From: Haloferax marinum
GTDB taxonomy: Archaea > Halobacteriota > Halobacteria > Halobacteriales > Haloferacaceae
Assembly: GCF_009674625.1 (NCBI RefSeq)
Contig: NZ_WKJQ01000001.1
Location: 558,001-622,000 of the forward strand
Direction: 5' to 3'
DNA: 64,000 bases
Shown here: in pieces, positions 42,091 through 51,393 of the stretch
Position numbering within the stretch: position 1 is the first letter of the stretch
Layout: each line of letters opens with the position of its first letter
Position numbers and translations under genes: made by a program
The notes under the pieces: model-generated
Databases searched by the model: none
The model's input: the letters and a program-made list of their open reading frames with translations, nothing else
Told to the model about the DNA's origin: nothing

Positions 42091-44490
42091 ATGGACGAAG
42101 AACTCTACCAAGCGTTCATCACCGAGAGCGAAGAGAGCATCACCCAGTTGAACAACTCGCTGTTGTCCCTGGAGTCGAATCCAGAGGACACAGACGCCAT
42201 CGACGATATCTTCCGACAGGCACACACCCTGAAGGGGAACTTCGGTGCGATGGGCTTCGACAACGCCGCGACGGTGGCCCACGCCGTCGAAGACCTGCTC
42301 GACGAGATTCGACACGAACGGCTCGACGTCACCGCAGAGCGGATGGACCTCGTCTTCGACGGGATGGACCTCATCGTGGACATCCTCCACGACATCGAAG
42401 AGAACGGCGAATCGACGACCGACCCGACAGAGACAGTCGAAGAACTCCGCGCCGCCGTCGAACCCGAGAGTGACGCGGGAAACTCGAATCCGGCGGCGTC
42501 TGACGACTCCGACCGCGACGATATCGACGTCGCCTCGCTCGCCGCCGAAACCGTCGACGTCGACGCCATCGACGCGACCGTACTCACACACGCCCACGTC
42601 GAACTGAACGCCGGGCAGATGAAAGGCGTCGACGCGGGCATCTTCCTCAGTAGCATCCCCGACCACGTCGACGTCGTGGGTGCGAGTCCGACACGCGACG
42701 CCATCGAAGCAGGCGAGTTCGAAAATGGATTCGACCTGTTCGTCAGCAACCTCGGTGAGAACGCCGTCACGATGAAACTGAGCGACCTCTGGAAAGTCGA
42801 GTCGGTCGAAGCGACCGACGTGACCGACGTACTCACCGGTGGGGCGTCGGCCGACGAATCAGTGGACTCTTCGGAGGGACCCGACACAGACGGCGCGTCT
42901 TCGGACGGGCCCGACGCGGAACCAGCCGAGACGACTGCTGACGACCCACCCGCAACCGACGCCGACGGGTTCGAGCAAGCGACTCCGGAACCGAGAGACG
43001 CCGACGAAGTAGTCGACTCCGTACTGGCAGCGTCCGATGTCGCTGAACTGGCAGACGCCGTCGATACCGCCGGACTGACAGAGTCCGATACCGCCGGACT
43101 GACAGAGTCCGATACCGCCGGACCGACAGAGTCCGATGCCGCCGAACCGACAGAGTCTGATACCGCCGAACCGACAGAGTCCGATACCGCCGGACCGACA
43201 GAGTCTGATACCGCCGAACCGACAGACGCCAACGCCACCGACTCGGAGGACGACGAACAGAAGGACGCACGGTCGATTTCGGCCGTCAAGTCTGTTCGCG
43301 TGGACGTCGACCAACTCGACGAACTCCACGAACTCGTCGAACAACTCGTGACGAGTCGAATCAAACTCCGGAACGCCATCGACGAAGAACAGAACACCGC
43401 ACTCGACACGCTCGACGAACTGGACAAAATCTCGAGTAACCTCCAGAACACCGTCATGGACATGCGACTCATCCCGCTGAAGAAGGTGTTCGACAAGTTC
43501 CCGCGCCTCGTCCGTGACCTCGCACGCGAACAGGACAAGCGCGTCTCGTTCAAGGTGGAAGGCGCAGACATCGAACTCGACCGGACCATCCTCGACGAGA
43601 TATCCGACCCGTTGATGCACGTCCTTCGGAACGCCGTCGACCACGGCATCGAAGACCCCGACGTGCGCGAGTCGAACGGCAAATCGCGAACGGGGACTAT
43701 CAAACTCTCCGCTCGTCGCCAACACGACACGGTCATCGTGACCGTCGAAGACGACGGGGGCGGCATCGACGCCGACGCCGTCCGCGACAAAGTCGTCGCA
43801 GAAGGCGTCGAAACTCGCGAAGAGGTGAACAAGATTCCCGACTCGGAGATATTCGACTACATCTTCCACCCCGGCCTCTCGACCAACGACGAGATTACCG
43901 ACGTGTCGGGTCGCGGTGTCGGGATGGACGTCGTCAAGACCACCGTCGAATCGCTCGACGGGGCCGTTTCGGTCGAGAGCGAACCGGGCCAGGGGAGCAA
44001 AGTCAAGATTCGCCTCCCCGTCTCCGTCGCCATCATCAAAGTCCTGTTCGTGCAGGTCGACCACCGGGAGTTCGGCGTCCCCATCAAGTACATCGACGAG
44101 ATTAGCCGCCGTGACCGCGTTCAGTCGGTCAACGGTGCGGAAGTCATCGTCCACGAAGACACCATCTTCCCACTCATCCGTCTCCGCGAGGCACTCGAAA
44201 TCGACTCGCCAGAACCCGACGACGGAATGGTCGTCCGTATCCGACCCGACGACAGACAGGTCGCGCTCCACTGCGACGGCGTGACGAAACAGGAAGAGGT
44301 CGTCGTGACGCCGCTTCAGGGACCGCTGTCGGGTGTCGGTGGACTCTCCGGAACCGCCGTCATCGGCGATGGAAACGTCATCCCCATCCTCGACGTGTCC
44401 ACGCTGGAGATGCCCAGCGACGGCAAACAGGCGATTCGAGAGTTCGACCCGAGCACGCTCCCCGAAACCACAGAGGAGGCCGCAGACTGA
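42091..44490 (+). CDS. cheA: Chemotaxis histidine kinase CheA
   Basis: A 799-residue kinase. Domains in order are: P1 with phosphorylatable His45 (QAHTLKGNFGAMGF); P2-like (about 150-275); an unusual linker of seven 8-residue repeats; P3 dimerisation (about 410-475); P4 HATPase (HVLRNAVDHGIEDP, DDGGGID, GRGVGMD); and P5 CheW-like at the C-terminus. It phosphorylates CheY and CheB. It starts 2 bp after cheB and overlaps cheR by 1 bp. Confidence 0.95.
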   Translation: MDEELYQAFITESEESITQLNNSLLSLESNPEDTDAIDDIFRQAHTLKGNFGAMGFDNAATVAHAVEDLLDEIRHERLDVTAERMDLVFDGMDLIVDILHDIEENGESTTDPTETVEELRAAVEPESDAGNSNPAASDDSDRDDIDVASLAAETVDVDAIDATVLTHAHVELNAGQMKGVDAGIFLSSIPDHVDVVGASPTRDAIEAGEFENGFDLFVSNLGENAVTMKLSDLWKVESVEATDVTDVLTGGASADESVDSSEGPDTDGASSDGPDAEPAETTADDPPATDADGFEQATPEPRDADEVVDSVLAASDVAELADAVDTAGLTESDTAGLTESDTAGPTESDAAEPTESDTAEPTESDTAGPTESDTAEPTDANATDSEDDEQKDARSISAVKSVRVDVDQLDELHELVEQLVTSRIKLRNAIDEEQNTALDTLDELDKISSNLQNTVMDMRLIPLKKVFDKFPRLVRDLAREQDKRVSFKVEGADIELDRTILDEISDPLMHVLRNAVDHGIEDPDVRESNGKSRTGTIKLSARRQHDTVIVTVEDDGGGIDADAVRDKVVAEGVETREEVNKIPDSEIFDYIFHPGLSTNDEITDVSGRGVGMDVVKTTVESLDGAVSVESEPGQGSKVKIRLPVSVAIIKVLFVQVDHREFGVPIKYIDEISRRDRVQSVNGAEVIVHEDTIFPLIRLREALEIDSPEPDDGMVVRIRPDDRQVALHCDGVTKQEEVVVTPLQGPLSGVGGLSGTAVIGDGNVIPILDVSTLEMPSDGKQAIREFDPSTLPETTEEAAD
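43063..43230. repeat. In-frame 24-bp repeat array in the CheA linker (7 copies)
   Basis: Seven 24-bp units start at 43063, 43087, 43111, 43135, 43159, 43183 and 43207 and encode DTAGLTES-type octapeptides with L/P and G/E variation. The array is in frame, so the kinase stays intact. It lengthens the flexible linker between the P2 and P3 domains. Confidence 0.9.
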
Positions 44491-45332
44491 TGGCCTCGTC
44501 AGACACTACCGACCCAGCGTTCGCCCACCTGTTGACGTACATCGAAGACTCGCTGGCGTTCCAGACGAGTTCGTACAACGACGCCTACCTCGACCGGCGT
44601 ATCTCCGCTCGGATGCGACGACGCCGCGTCGACGAATACGAGGCCTACGAGGAGCTGTTACGCGACGACGAAGAAGAACAGCAAGCGCTTCTCGACGCTC
44701 TCTCGGTCAACGTGACGAGTTTCTTCCGAAACCCAGACGTCTGGGAGGCGCTCCGAGACGTCCTCCGTGACTTGAGTTCGCGAGGGGGCAGACGCGACCC
44801 AATCACGGTGTGGAGCGCCGCGTGTTCCGACGGACGGGAAGCCTACTCACTCGCGATGCTCGCCCACGACGACGACCAAGTGGACGAACGGCGTATCGAA
44901 ATCGTCGGCACCGACATCAAACGCGAGATTCTCCGCGCTGCCCGTCGCGGCGAGTACCACGCGTCGGAGACGAACGATTTGGCCGAACAACTCGAACCCA
45001 TCGGTGACTGGGAGCGCTACATCGACCGCGACGGCGACGTCTTCCAGGTCAAAGACAAGCTCACCGACATGGTTCGGTTCAAACGCCGCGACCTGATTCG
45101 CGAAGACCCGCCGGGGACGTTCGACTTGGTCGTCTGTCGGAACCTGTTTATCTACATCAACGCCGAGTCGAAGCGAGCGGTGTTCGAGACGCTCGGGTCG
45201 GCACTCGAAACTGGAGGCTACCTCACGATTGGGATGACAGAGACGATTCCTCCGGAGTGTCGAGACCAGTTCGACCCGGTAGAGAAACGGCTTCGAATCT
45301 ACAGCGCGAGCGACGCCGCCGCACAGAGGTGA
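44490..45332 (+). CDS. cheR: Chemotaxis receptor methyltransferase CheR
   Basis: A 280-residue SAM-dependent methyltransferase. The N-terminal helical CheR domain (about 10-75) is followed by the Rossmann part with WSAACSDGREAYSLAM (SAM loop) and VVCRNLFIYI. It methylates receptor glutamates. It overlaps cheA by 1 bp (TGATG). Confidence 0.95.
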   Translation: MASSDTTDPAFAHLLTYIEDSLAFQTSSYNDAYLDRRISARMRRRRVDEYEAYEELLRDDEEEQQALLDALSVNVTSFFRNPDVWEALRDVLRDLSSRGGRRDPITVWSAACSDGREAYSLAMLAHDDDQVDERRIEIVGTDIKREILRAARRGEYHASETNDLAEQLEPIGDWERYIDRDGDVFQVKDKLTDMVRFKRRDLIREDPPGTFDLVVCRNLFIYINAESKRAVFETLGSALETGGYLTIGMTETIPPECRDQFDPVEKRLRIYSASDAAAQR

Positions 45333-45335
45333 ACG

Positions 45336-46202
45336 ATGAAGCCCGGTGAACACAAACTTGGAGACACCCGTGGGCGATTCCTCCAGGTTGTCAAAAACGG
45401 CCGGGAGATACTCGACGTCGATTGGACGAGTGGCCGGATTCTCCTCTCGAACAAGCGACTCATCCTCGCCGGGACGGGCGGAAAGCGAACGATACAACTC
45501 CCGGACATCGAGAAACTCGGTGGTCGATTCGACGTCAACCAGCGAATCGCCACCGTCTCCGACTACTTCAGTATCCACATCCCGTCTGGGGTCGTCCTCC
45601 TCGCACCAGTCGATTACGACGAGTTCGAGATGGACTTCTTCGGTGCGCTCCTCAACTCCGAGCAGTTCCTCGCTCGCCACCCGGCAGTCGCGGGCGGTGT
45701 CGTCCAGAACACCGAGTGGGAGAACTCCCGACTGAAAGTCGAAGAGGAGTCTGTCAGTATGGCGACGGTCGGTGGCAAGTTCGTCGAGATTCGACTCGAC
45801 GACATCGGCGCCATCAAAACTGGCGAGCGAAAGGTCGTCGACGACGTCCGGAACGTCATCGAAGTCGAACACTCCGACGACGAGGGGACGAGCCTCCAGA
45901 CGTATATCTCGGGGTCGGAGCGAGCGATTACGTTCCTCTACTCGCTGTTGCGCGAAGGCGAAGAGCTCGCAGAGACCTCCATCGAGTTGAGCGAGACGGA
46001 CAAACAGGTTCTCACTGCACTCTACTCTGGGGTCGCACCGTTCGACATCCCCGATTTCCTCGGCCTCGACGTCGACGAAGTCGAGGAACTCTTCGAACGC
46101 CTCATCGACCACAGAGTCGTCGAGGAGGTCCGCATTCGCCACGAAGTGCAACTCAACGCCCGTGGCCGAAACATCGCCTCCGACGCCATCAACGAGCAGT
46201 AA
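45336..46202 (+). CDS. cheF: Archaeal taxis protein CheF
   Basis: A 288-residue archaea-specific protein. It carries the CheF-type N-terminal strands (ILDVDWTSGRILLSNKRLILAG) and a C-terminal winged-helix-like part (DKQVLTALYSGVAPFDIPD). CheF proteins bind phosphorylated CheY and connect the chemotaxis system to the archaellum motor. It follows cheR by 3 bp. A divergent paralogue lies at 46879-47985. Confidence 0.9.
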   Translation: MKPGEHKLGDTRGRFLQVVKNGREILDVDWTSGRILLSNKRLILAGTGGKRTIQLPDIEKLGGRFDVNQRIATVSDYFSIHIPSGVVLLAPVDYDEFEMDFFGALLNSEQFLARHPAVAGGVVQNTEWENSRLKVEEESVSMATVGGKFVEIRLDDIGAIKTGERKVVDDVRNVIEVEHSDDEGTSLQTYISGSERAITFLYSLLREGEELAETSIELSETDKQVLTALYSGVAPFDIPDFLGLDVDEVEELFERLIDHRVVEEVRIRHEVQLNARGRNIASDAINEQ

Positions 46203-46277
46203 TCTTCGGTCTGTCCTGTCGCCACCATCCGCCGTCTCTCGGTGGGTGTTATTACCCGGACGAGCACACGTAGTGCT

Positions 46278-46313
46278 ATGACTGAGAGCAACGTGACCTC
46301 CAACGATGACTGA
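46278..46313 (+). CDS. Putative leaderless mini-ORF (11 codons) created by start-codon duplication
   Basis: The ATG at 46278 starts MTESNVTSNDD and ends in TGA at 46311-46313, 5 nt past the true ATG at 46306. A TATA-like GTGTTATTACCC (46247-46258) is centred 26 nt before 46278. The mini-ORF exists because a 21-bp block (starting ATGACTGAGAGCAACGT) is repeated 28 bp downstream. Confidence 0.5.
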   Translation: MTESNVTSNDD

Positions 46314-46863
46314 GAGCAACGTCACCCTCTACATCGCGACGAGTGTCGACGGCTACATCGCCGACGACGATGGCGGTGTCGGGTGGCTCGACGAGTTCGA
46401 AGAGGACACGGAGAACGACGACATCGTCGAAGCCTACGAGGAGTTCTTCGACTCGGTCGAGTGCCTCGTGATGGGGGCGACGACGTACGAACAGATACTC
46501 GGATTCGGCGAGTGGCCGTACGGAGACCTCCCGACGTACGTCTTCACCCACAGAGAACTGCCGCAGGCGACAGACACGGTCGAGTTCGTCGCCGGAGACG
46601 TCGATTCCGTGGCGACCGAACTCGAAGAGCAGTACGACCACTGCTGGTTGGTCGGCGGTGCACAACTCGCCCGAGAGTTCCTGCGAACGGGTCACGTCGA
46701 CGACCTTCGCCTCTCACTCATCCCCGTTCTCCTCGGGAGCGGCATTCCGCTGTTTACTGCGACCGACGAGACACGTCGATTACAGCACCTCGACACGCAG
46801 ACGTTCCGCTCGGGAATCGTCGAACTCCGCTACTCGGTAGAAAAACACCACCACGACGAGTGA
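46306..46863 (+). CDS. RibD C-terminal/dihydrofolate-reductase-fold protein
   Basis: A 185-residue protein of the RibD-C/DHFR-like reductase fold. It opens VTLYIATSVDGYIADDDG, and the NADP-binding part reads HCWLVGGAQLAREFL, with a later SLIPVLLGSGIPLF segment. Family members are common NADPH-dependent reductases with unknown substrates, and folate use should not be assumed. It sits between the two cheF genes and interrupts the motility cluster. It converges on the second cheF with 15 bp between stops. Confidence 0.85.
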   Translation: MTESNVTLYIATSVDGYIADDDGGVGWLDEFEEDTENDDIVEAYEEFFDSVECLVMGATTYEQILGFGEWPYGDLPTYVFTHRELPQATDTVEFVAGDVDSVATELEEQYDHCWLVGGAQLAREFLRTGHVDDLRLSLIPVLLGSGIPLFTATDETRRLQHLDTQTFRSGIVELRYSVEKHHHDE

Positions 46864-46878
46864 GCAGTTCCAGCGCGT

Positions 46879-47985
46879 TCAGACGTTGACGTCTTCGATC
46901 TCTTCGTTCACGACGAACCGCCCCTGTGGCGTCAGCGACGTCGGAAGCGTGTCGTCGCCGATGAGGTCTTCGTCGTGGAGCGTCTCCAGTGCGTCGTCGA
47001 GAACCGCCTGTTCGACGCCGAGGAGTTCGCTGAAGTCCACCTCTGCGGCCATCTCGCCCGCAGAGTAGAGTCCGACCAGCACTTCGAGACCCTGTTCTGT
47101 GACGTCTACGTCGCGCACGTTGGACTTTATCCAGTGGTAGACGAGACGGAGGTAGCGGCCGAGGATGTTCATCTTCCGCCGGGATTTGAGCGATATCTCG
47201 GTCGTCACCGTCTGTCCCTGTTTGACGTGTTGGACCGAGAGGACGAGTCGTTTCTCGTCTTCGACGGTTCGTTCGAGGACTTCGAAGAAGATGACGCTCG
47301 CTAGGTCGATGTGGAACGGGTCGCCGTTCTCGGTGAGCGGGCCGTCGTCGTCGGGGAACGTGACTGCTTCGTAGTCGAGGTGGAGGCCGGTCGGTCTGCG
47401 CGGCGTGTCGAGGACGCGACCACCGATTCGGGCGGGGTGTGTGACCATCGCGCGCGAACCGTTGAGGACGGCACGGAACAACAACAGTGTGAACTTCTCG
47501 ATGGTCTCGCGGTCCCCACCGACGACGGTCGTCCGGCGCTGGTTCCCGATGATGTAGCCGACCATCACCGTGTAGTCGAAGAACTCCTCGACTTCGGGCG
47601 GGACCTGACCGACGGCGATGTCGAAGATGGAGGTGATTGGGATGTCGGTCTTGGAACTCGACGTGGCGAGGATGAGTCGTCGCTGACTCATCAACACGCG
47701 GCCCTTGACGGGTTCGAACGACGCGTTGCCCCCGGCGACGAAACTCGCGACGAAATCGACGACGATGGACTCACCGTTCGGGGTCCGTTTTTGGGTCCGC
47801 TTTTTCGAGTGCTCCCGCTCTTTCTTCTCACGGTTGTCCGCCGGTTCGGACTTCTGTCTTCTGTAGGCTTGCAGAATCTTGCTGTTGGCGACGTCACCAC
47901 CCTCCGGCGTTCGGGACCGTGCGTTTTCGACCATCTGGTCGTCCGACTCACCTGACTCCGACGTTGGTGGCTGTTCGTTCGTCAT
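46879..47985 (-). CDS. CheF paralogue (second taxis protein)
   Basis: A 368-residue divergent CheF-family protein. After a long basic and acidic N-terminal extension (about 1-70) the CheF core is visible (GRVLMSQRRLILATSSSKTDIP, then IFDIAVGQ) with a C-terminal winged-helix-like part (LEVLVGLYSAGEMAAEVDFSE). It overlaps arlJ by 4 bp, so it is in the motor operon. A double CheF suggests a separate interface or input, but this is inference. Confidence 0.82.
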   Translation of the reverse strand: MTNEQPPTSESGESDDQMVENARSRTPEGGDVANSKILQAYRRQKSEPADNREKKEREHSKKRTQKRTPNGESIVVDFVASFVAGGNASFEPVKGRVLMSQRRLILATSSSKTDIPITSIFDIAVGQVPPEVEEFFDYTVMVGYIIGNQRRTTVVGGDRETIEKFTLLLFRAVLNGSRAMVTHPARIGGRVLDTPRRPTGLHLDYEAVTFPDDDGPLTENGDPFHIDLASVIFFEVLERTVEDEKRLVLSVQHVKQGQTVTTEISLKSRRKMNILGRYLRLVYHWIKSNVRDVDVTEQGLEVLVGLYSAGEMAAEVDFSELLGVEQAVLDDALETLHDEDLIGDDTLPTSLTPQGRFVVNEEIEDVNV

Positions 47986-49724
47986 ATGTTTATCAGTGCT
48001 CCTGCGAGCGACGACGTCGCGACGGCCATGAGCGACCCGACCCAGACGAGTGCCACGAAGTGGAGGTAGGCGTTCGCCTTGTGGCCGCCGTCGACCATCC
48101 GAATCATCAGCGACGAGAGGAGGGCGTTGAACAGGATGATGAGCGTGAGCATGTACTCGATGAACGGCACGTCGTAGACCCCCGCGTAGATGAGCGTCCC
48201 GAACTGGAGGCTATCGAGGTTCATCTGCGTCGAAAAGGACGCGAGAATCTCGACGACTTCGAGGCCGATGAAGAACGCGAACGACGCCGACGCCGTAATC
48301 CCGTAGAGGACGCCGATGAGCGTAACCGTCGACTGCTTGCGCTGCCGGCGGAGTTTGATAATCTCGTTCATGTTCCGACTGATGAGTTCACCCAACTGTT
48401 TCGGCTTCCCACCCATCGCCCGGCCAGCGTTGTACATCTCACTGAACTTCTGGATGAGGTAGGAGTTCGACTCGGCGGTGAAGAAGAACCACGACCGGTC
48501 GGGGTCGAGGCGCATCCGAAGTCGCGTGTGCAGTCGACCAATCTCGCGAGAGAGGTAGCCGAAGTCTTTCTTCCGAAGCGTCTCCAAGACGGCAGTCGTC
48601 GTACTCTGTTTTGCCGTCTCGGACGCACCCAGCGCGCGGATGAACCCAGGGTACTCCTCGTCGCGCTCGCCGATTCGCTTTTCGTGCCGTCTGGCGACGA
48701 TACCGGGAACGGCGAGGGGGGTAAGCGGCGTCGAGATGAGGAGTGGAATCGGAAGGTCGGCCATGATGGGGCGGACGACCTCCCCGATGATGGTCAGGTT
48801 GAACGTCCCCATCGCGAGGACGAACACCATGGCGATAGAGAGGCCGACAGCGCCGTAGAGTGTGATGTCTATCTGCCGGTCGGCCTTCGTGCGGTACTCA
48901 CGCTGGTGGTACCACAGCGGGTCGTACGGAGACATCGTCCGGATGACGAAGTAGAAACCCATCTGGACGAAGACGAACAGCACGATGACCGCGCCGATGG
49001 TCATCGTCGCGTCCGTCCCGGTGAGAATCGGGAGGACGATGGCGTTGATGATAGCGAACGTCATCGACAGAATCATCGAGAGGTAGAGGTCTTTCATGAC
49101 CTCGAGGTTCCCGAGGGCGCTCTCGTAGACGGTGATGTACTTCTGAATCATCGCGTTCTGTTCACCGAGCAGGAAGTCGTCGATACTCTGCCCGGCGTTG
49201 ATTGCGTACGCGAGGCGGTCGAGAAAGTCCGACAACGGTTTCGACGGTACTTCTCGCGCACGTCGGACACACGCGTCGTCGAGCGACTGGTTCCACGTAT
49301 CGACCAACTGGACGATACGGTTCATCTCGGTCGCCAACTCCCCGTACTCTTCTTCACGCGCGAGCGTTCGGAAGACGGCGACGCGGTCGATGTTCGTCGT
49401 CGAGAGGACCGTCATGTGCGTGATGAGGAGGTGAATCTGGTTTTCGAGGCCGCGTCGCGTCTGCTCGACGAGGAGGCGTGGGTAGAGCACTGCACCCCCG
49501 AGGAGCAACGAACCGAGGAGGAAAATCGGAATTCGAACCAGTACCGGGAGGGGAAGTGCAACCGTGCCGGCGACCGTGAGGAGGAAGAACACGATGGCTG
49601 GCCCGAGGACCAACAGGAGATACCGCGAGAGCGCCATCGGCATCTTCTCGTACGACTCGATGACGTCGCCGAGGAAGTCTCGGACCTGAACCGCTTGCAC
49701 CGACGTACTCGTCTCCCCTGCCAT
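47982..49724 (-). CDS. arlJ: Archaellum membrane platform ArlJ
   Basis: A 580-residue membrane protein of the FlaJ/TadC family, with about nine helices and two cytoplasmic domains. It is the membrane platform of the archaellum motor and interacts with ArlI. It ends in a 4-bp overlap with the CheF paralogue and starts 4 bp after the arlI stop. Confidence 0.95.
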   Translation of the reverse strand: MAGETSTSVQAVQVRDFLGDVIESYEKMPMALSRYLLLVLGPAIVFFLLTVAGTVALPLPVLVRIPIFLLGSLLLGGAVLYPRLLVEQTRRGLENQIHLLITHMTVLSTTNIDRVAVFRTLAREEEYGELATEMNRIVQLVDTWNQSLDDACVRRAREVPSKPLSDFLDRLAYAINAGQSIDDFLLGEQNAMIQKYITVYESALGNLEVMKDLYLSMILSMTFAIINAIVLPILTGTDATMTIGAVIVLFVFVQMGFYFVIRTMSPYDPLWYHQREYRTKADRQIDITLYGAVGLSIAMVFVLAMGTFNLTIIGEVVRPIMADLPIPLLISTPLTPLAVPGIVARRHEKRIGERDEEYPGFIRALGASETAKQSTTTAVLETLRKKDFGYLSREIGRLHTRLRMRLDPDRSWFFFTAESNSYLIQKFSEMYNAGRAMGGKPKQLGELISRNMNEIIKLRRQRKQSTVTLIGVLYGITASASFAFFIGLEVVEILASFSTQMNLDSLQFGTLIYAGVYDVPFIEYMLTLIILFNALLSSLMIRMVDGGHKANAYLHFVALVWVGSLMAVATSSLAGALINI

Positions 49725-49728
49725 CTGC

Positions 49729-51393
49729 TTACACCCTCGCCATGTCGAACGGCAGTCCCTCGGTGCCGTCGCGGTAGTAGTCCTCGATGAGTTCGTTCAC
49801 TTCGTGGTAGCCGAGGACGTTCTCTTGAATCGCCCGGCGGATGAGCTCTGCGCGGAACTTGATGTCGTCGTATATCTTCCGGGTGTCGTCGTACCCGAGC
49901 AGGGTCGCGACTTTCTGCTCCATGATGAACGAGTTGTTCATCCCCTGGAAGACGATGTCGTCGTTGACGGGGTCCCAGTAGAACACTTCGCGGGTGACGA
50001 CACCACCCATCTCTTTGGAGTAGCCTTCTATCTCCTGGACACTCGTGACGCGACGGAGGATGTCGTTGCCACGTTTCACGCGGTTTTGGAACAGCGCGAT
50101 GTCACAGTTCGACATGAACGTCTCGGGGACGTTGATGGGGTCACCGGTGAAACGCTGAATCATAGAAACGATGTCGGACGCGTGGAACGTGAGCATGACC
50201 GGGTGGCCCGTCTGGGCCGCCTGGAACGCCATCCGACCTTCCTCACCACGGACCTCTCCGACGATGATGTAGTCGGGGCGAGAACGCAGTGCTGCGGCGA
50301 CGAGGTCGAACATGTCGACTTCGGAGTCTGACCCGCGGCCCTCACGCGTGAGGAGTTGCTGCCAGGTGTCGTGTGGGGGGAGCACCTCTGCGGTGTCTTC
50401 TGCAGTGTAAATCTTCGAGTCCTGCGGGATGAAAGAGAGAATCGCGTTGAGCGTCGTCGTCTTCCCGGACGCCGTCTCACCGACCACGAACACCGTCCGT
50501 TCGTTCTCCAGTGCGATCCAGAGGTACGCCGCGAGTTCTGGCGAGAGCGTCCCCCACTTCGTAATCTGGAGGATAGAGAGGGGCACGTCGTCACCCTGGC
50601 GAATCGTGAGTGACGACCCCTTCAGCGAGACGTCGTCGGAGTAGATGATGTTGATACGCGACCCGTCGGGGAGCGTCGAGTCGACGATGGGGTGTGCGTC
50701 TGAGACGGGGTCACCGATGCGCTCGCCCATGTTGCGAAGCCAGTTGTCGAACTGCTCGTTGTCGTCGAACTCGACGCTCGTCTCGAGCAGTCCGAAGGTC
50801 CCGTGGTCGACGTCGACCTGGCGGGGACCGATGACGTGAATGTCCTCGTTCTCCGGGTCGCGCATGATGGGTTCGAGCGGTCCGAGCCCCACGATGTCGC
50901 GGATGAGACGGTACTCGATTTTGTCGTAGGTCACCTGCGGAACTTCGATTCCGACGACGTCGAGATGTTTCGCCACGGTCTCGAGCGGTCCGTGTTCTTC
51001 GCCCTCGACGCGGACGATTTCTTCGAGGAGCTCTTGGATGCGTTCTTCGTAGTCGGTGCTCTCTTCTGGTGCCGGTTTCGAGACACTGCGTTCGAGCAGT
51101 TTGTCTTTGACTCGCGCGAACACCTCGAGTTCGTCGTCGTCCATCTCCGGTTCGATGACGTAGTACTTCGTCGTCTCACCGAAGTTACCGTAGATTTGGC
51201 AGAACACGGGGCCACCGAGGTGGTAGAGGATGTTCGGACGACGCGACTCGTAGTCGCCGGGTTCGTCGACGAGCATCGGGAACTCACCGGTAATCTGCCG
51301 GAATCGCTTGAGGTGGTCCCGAAGGTGGGGCCACTTCATGGCGAGGCGTTTGAGGTCGTCCGAGAGTCTGGCAGAGCCGTGTTCGGTCGCCAT
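49729..51393 (-). CDS. arlI: Archaellum motor ATPase ArlI
   Basis: A 554-residue secretion-type ATPase. Walker A is GETASGKTTT, with the Asp/His boxes nearby (AEDTAEVLPPH, VRGEEGRMAFQAAQTGHP). It drives both assembly and rotation. It lies directly between arlH and arlJ. Confidence 0.96.
   Translation of the reverse strand: MATEHGSARLSDDLKRLAMKWPHLRDHLKRFRQITGEFPMLVDEPGDYESRRPNILYHLGGPVFCQIYGNFGETTKYYVIEPEMDDDELEVFARVKDKLLERSVSKPAPEESTDYEERIQELLEEIVRVEGEEHGPLETVAKHLDVVGIEVPQVTYDKIEYRLIRDIVGLGPLEPIMRDPENEDIHVIGPRQVDVDHGTFGLLETSVEFDDNEQFDNWLRNMGERIGDPVSDAHPIVDSTLPDGSRINIIYSDDVSLKGSSLTIRQGDDVPLSILQITKWGTLSPELAAYLWIALENERTVFVVGETASGKTTTLNAILSFIPQDSKIYTAEDTAEVLPPHDTWQQLLTREGRGSDSEVDMFDLVAAALRSRPDYIIVGEVRGEEGRMAFQAAQTGHPVMLTFHASDIVSMIQRFTGDPINVPETFMSNCDIALFQNRVKRGNDILRRVTSVQEIEGYSKEMGGVVTREVFYWDPVNDDIVFQGMNNSFIMEQKVATLLGYDDTRKIYDDIKFRAELIRRAIQENVLGYHEVNELIEDYYRDGTEGLPFDMARV

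Noticed and set aside
40783..42666. Minus-strand ORF of 627 codons opposite cheB and cheA
   Set aside because: It spans two real genes and its protein is low-complexity and domainless.
46306..46863. The RibD/DHFR-fold gene as a classical dihydrofolate reductase (folA)
   Set aside because: The sequence fits the RibD C-terminal reductase family, where folate activity cannot be assumed.
47919..49790. Long plus-strand ORF of 623 codons opposite arlJ
   Set aside because: It is antisense to a clear arlJ gene, rich in Arg, Asp and Val as expected of shadow frames in GC-rich DNA, and has no domain.
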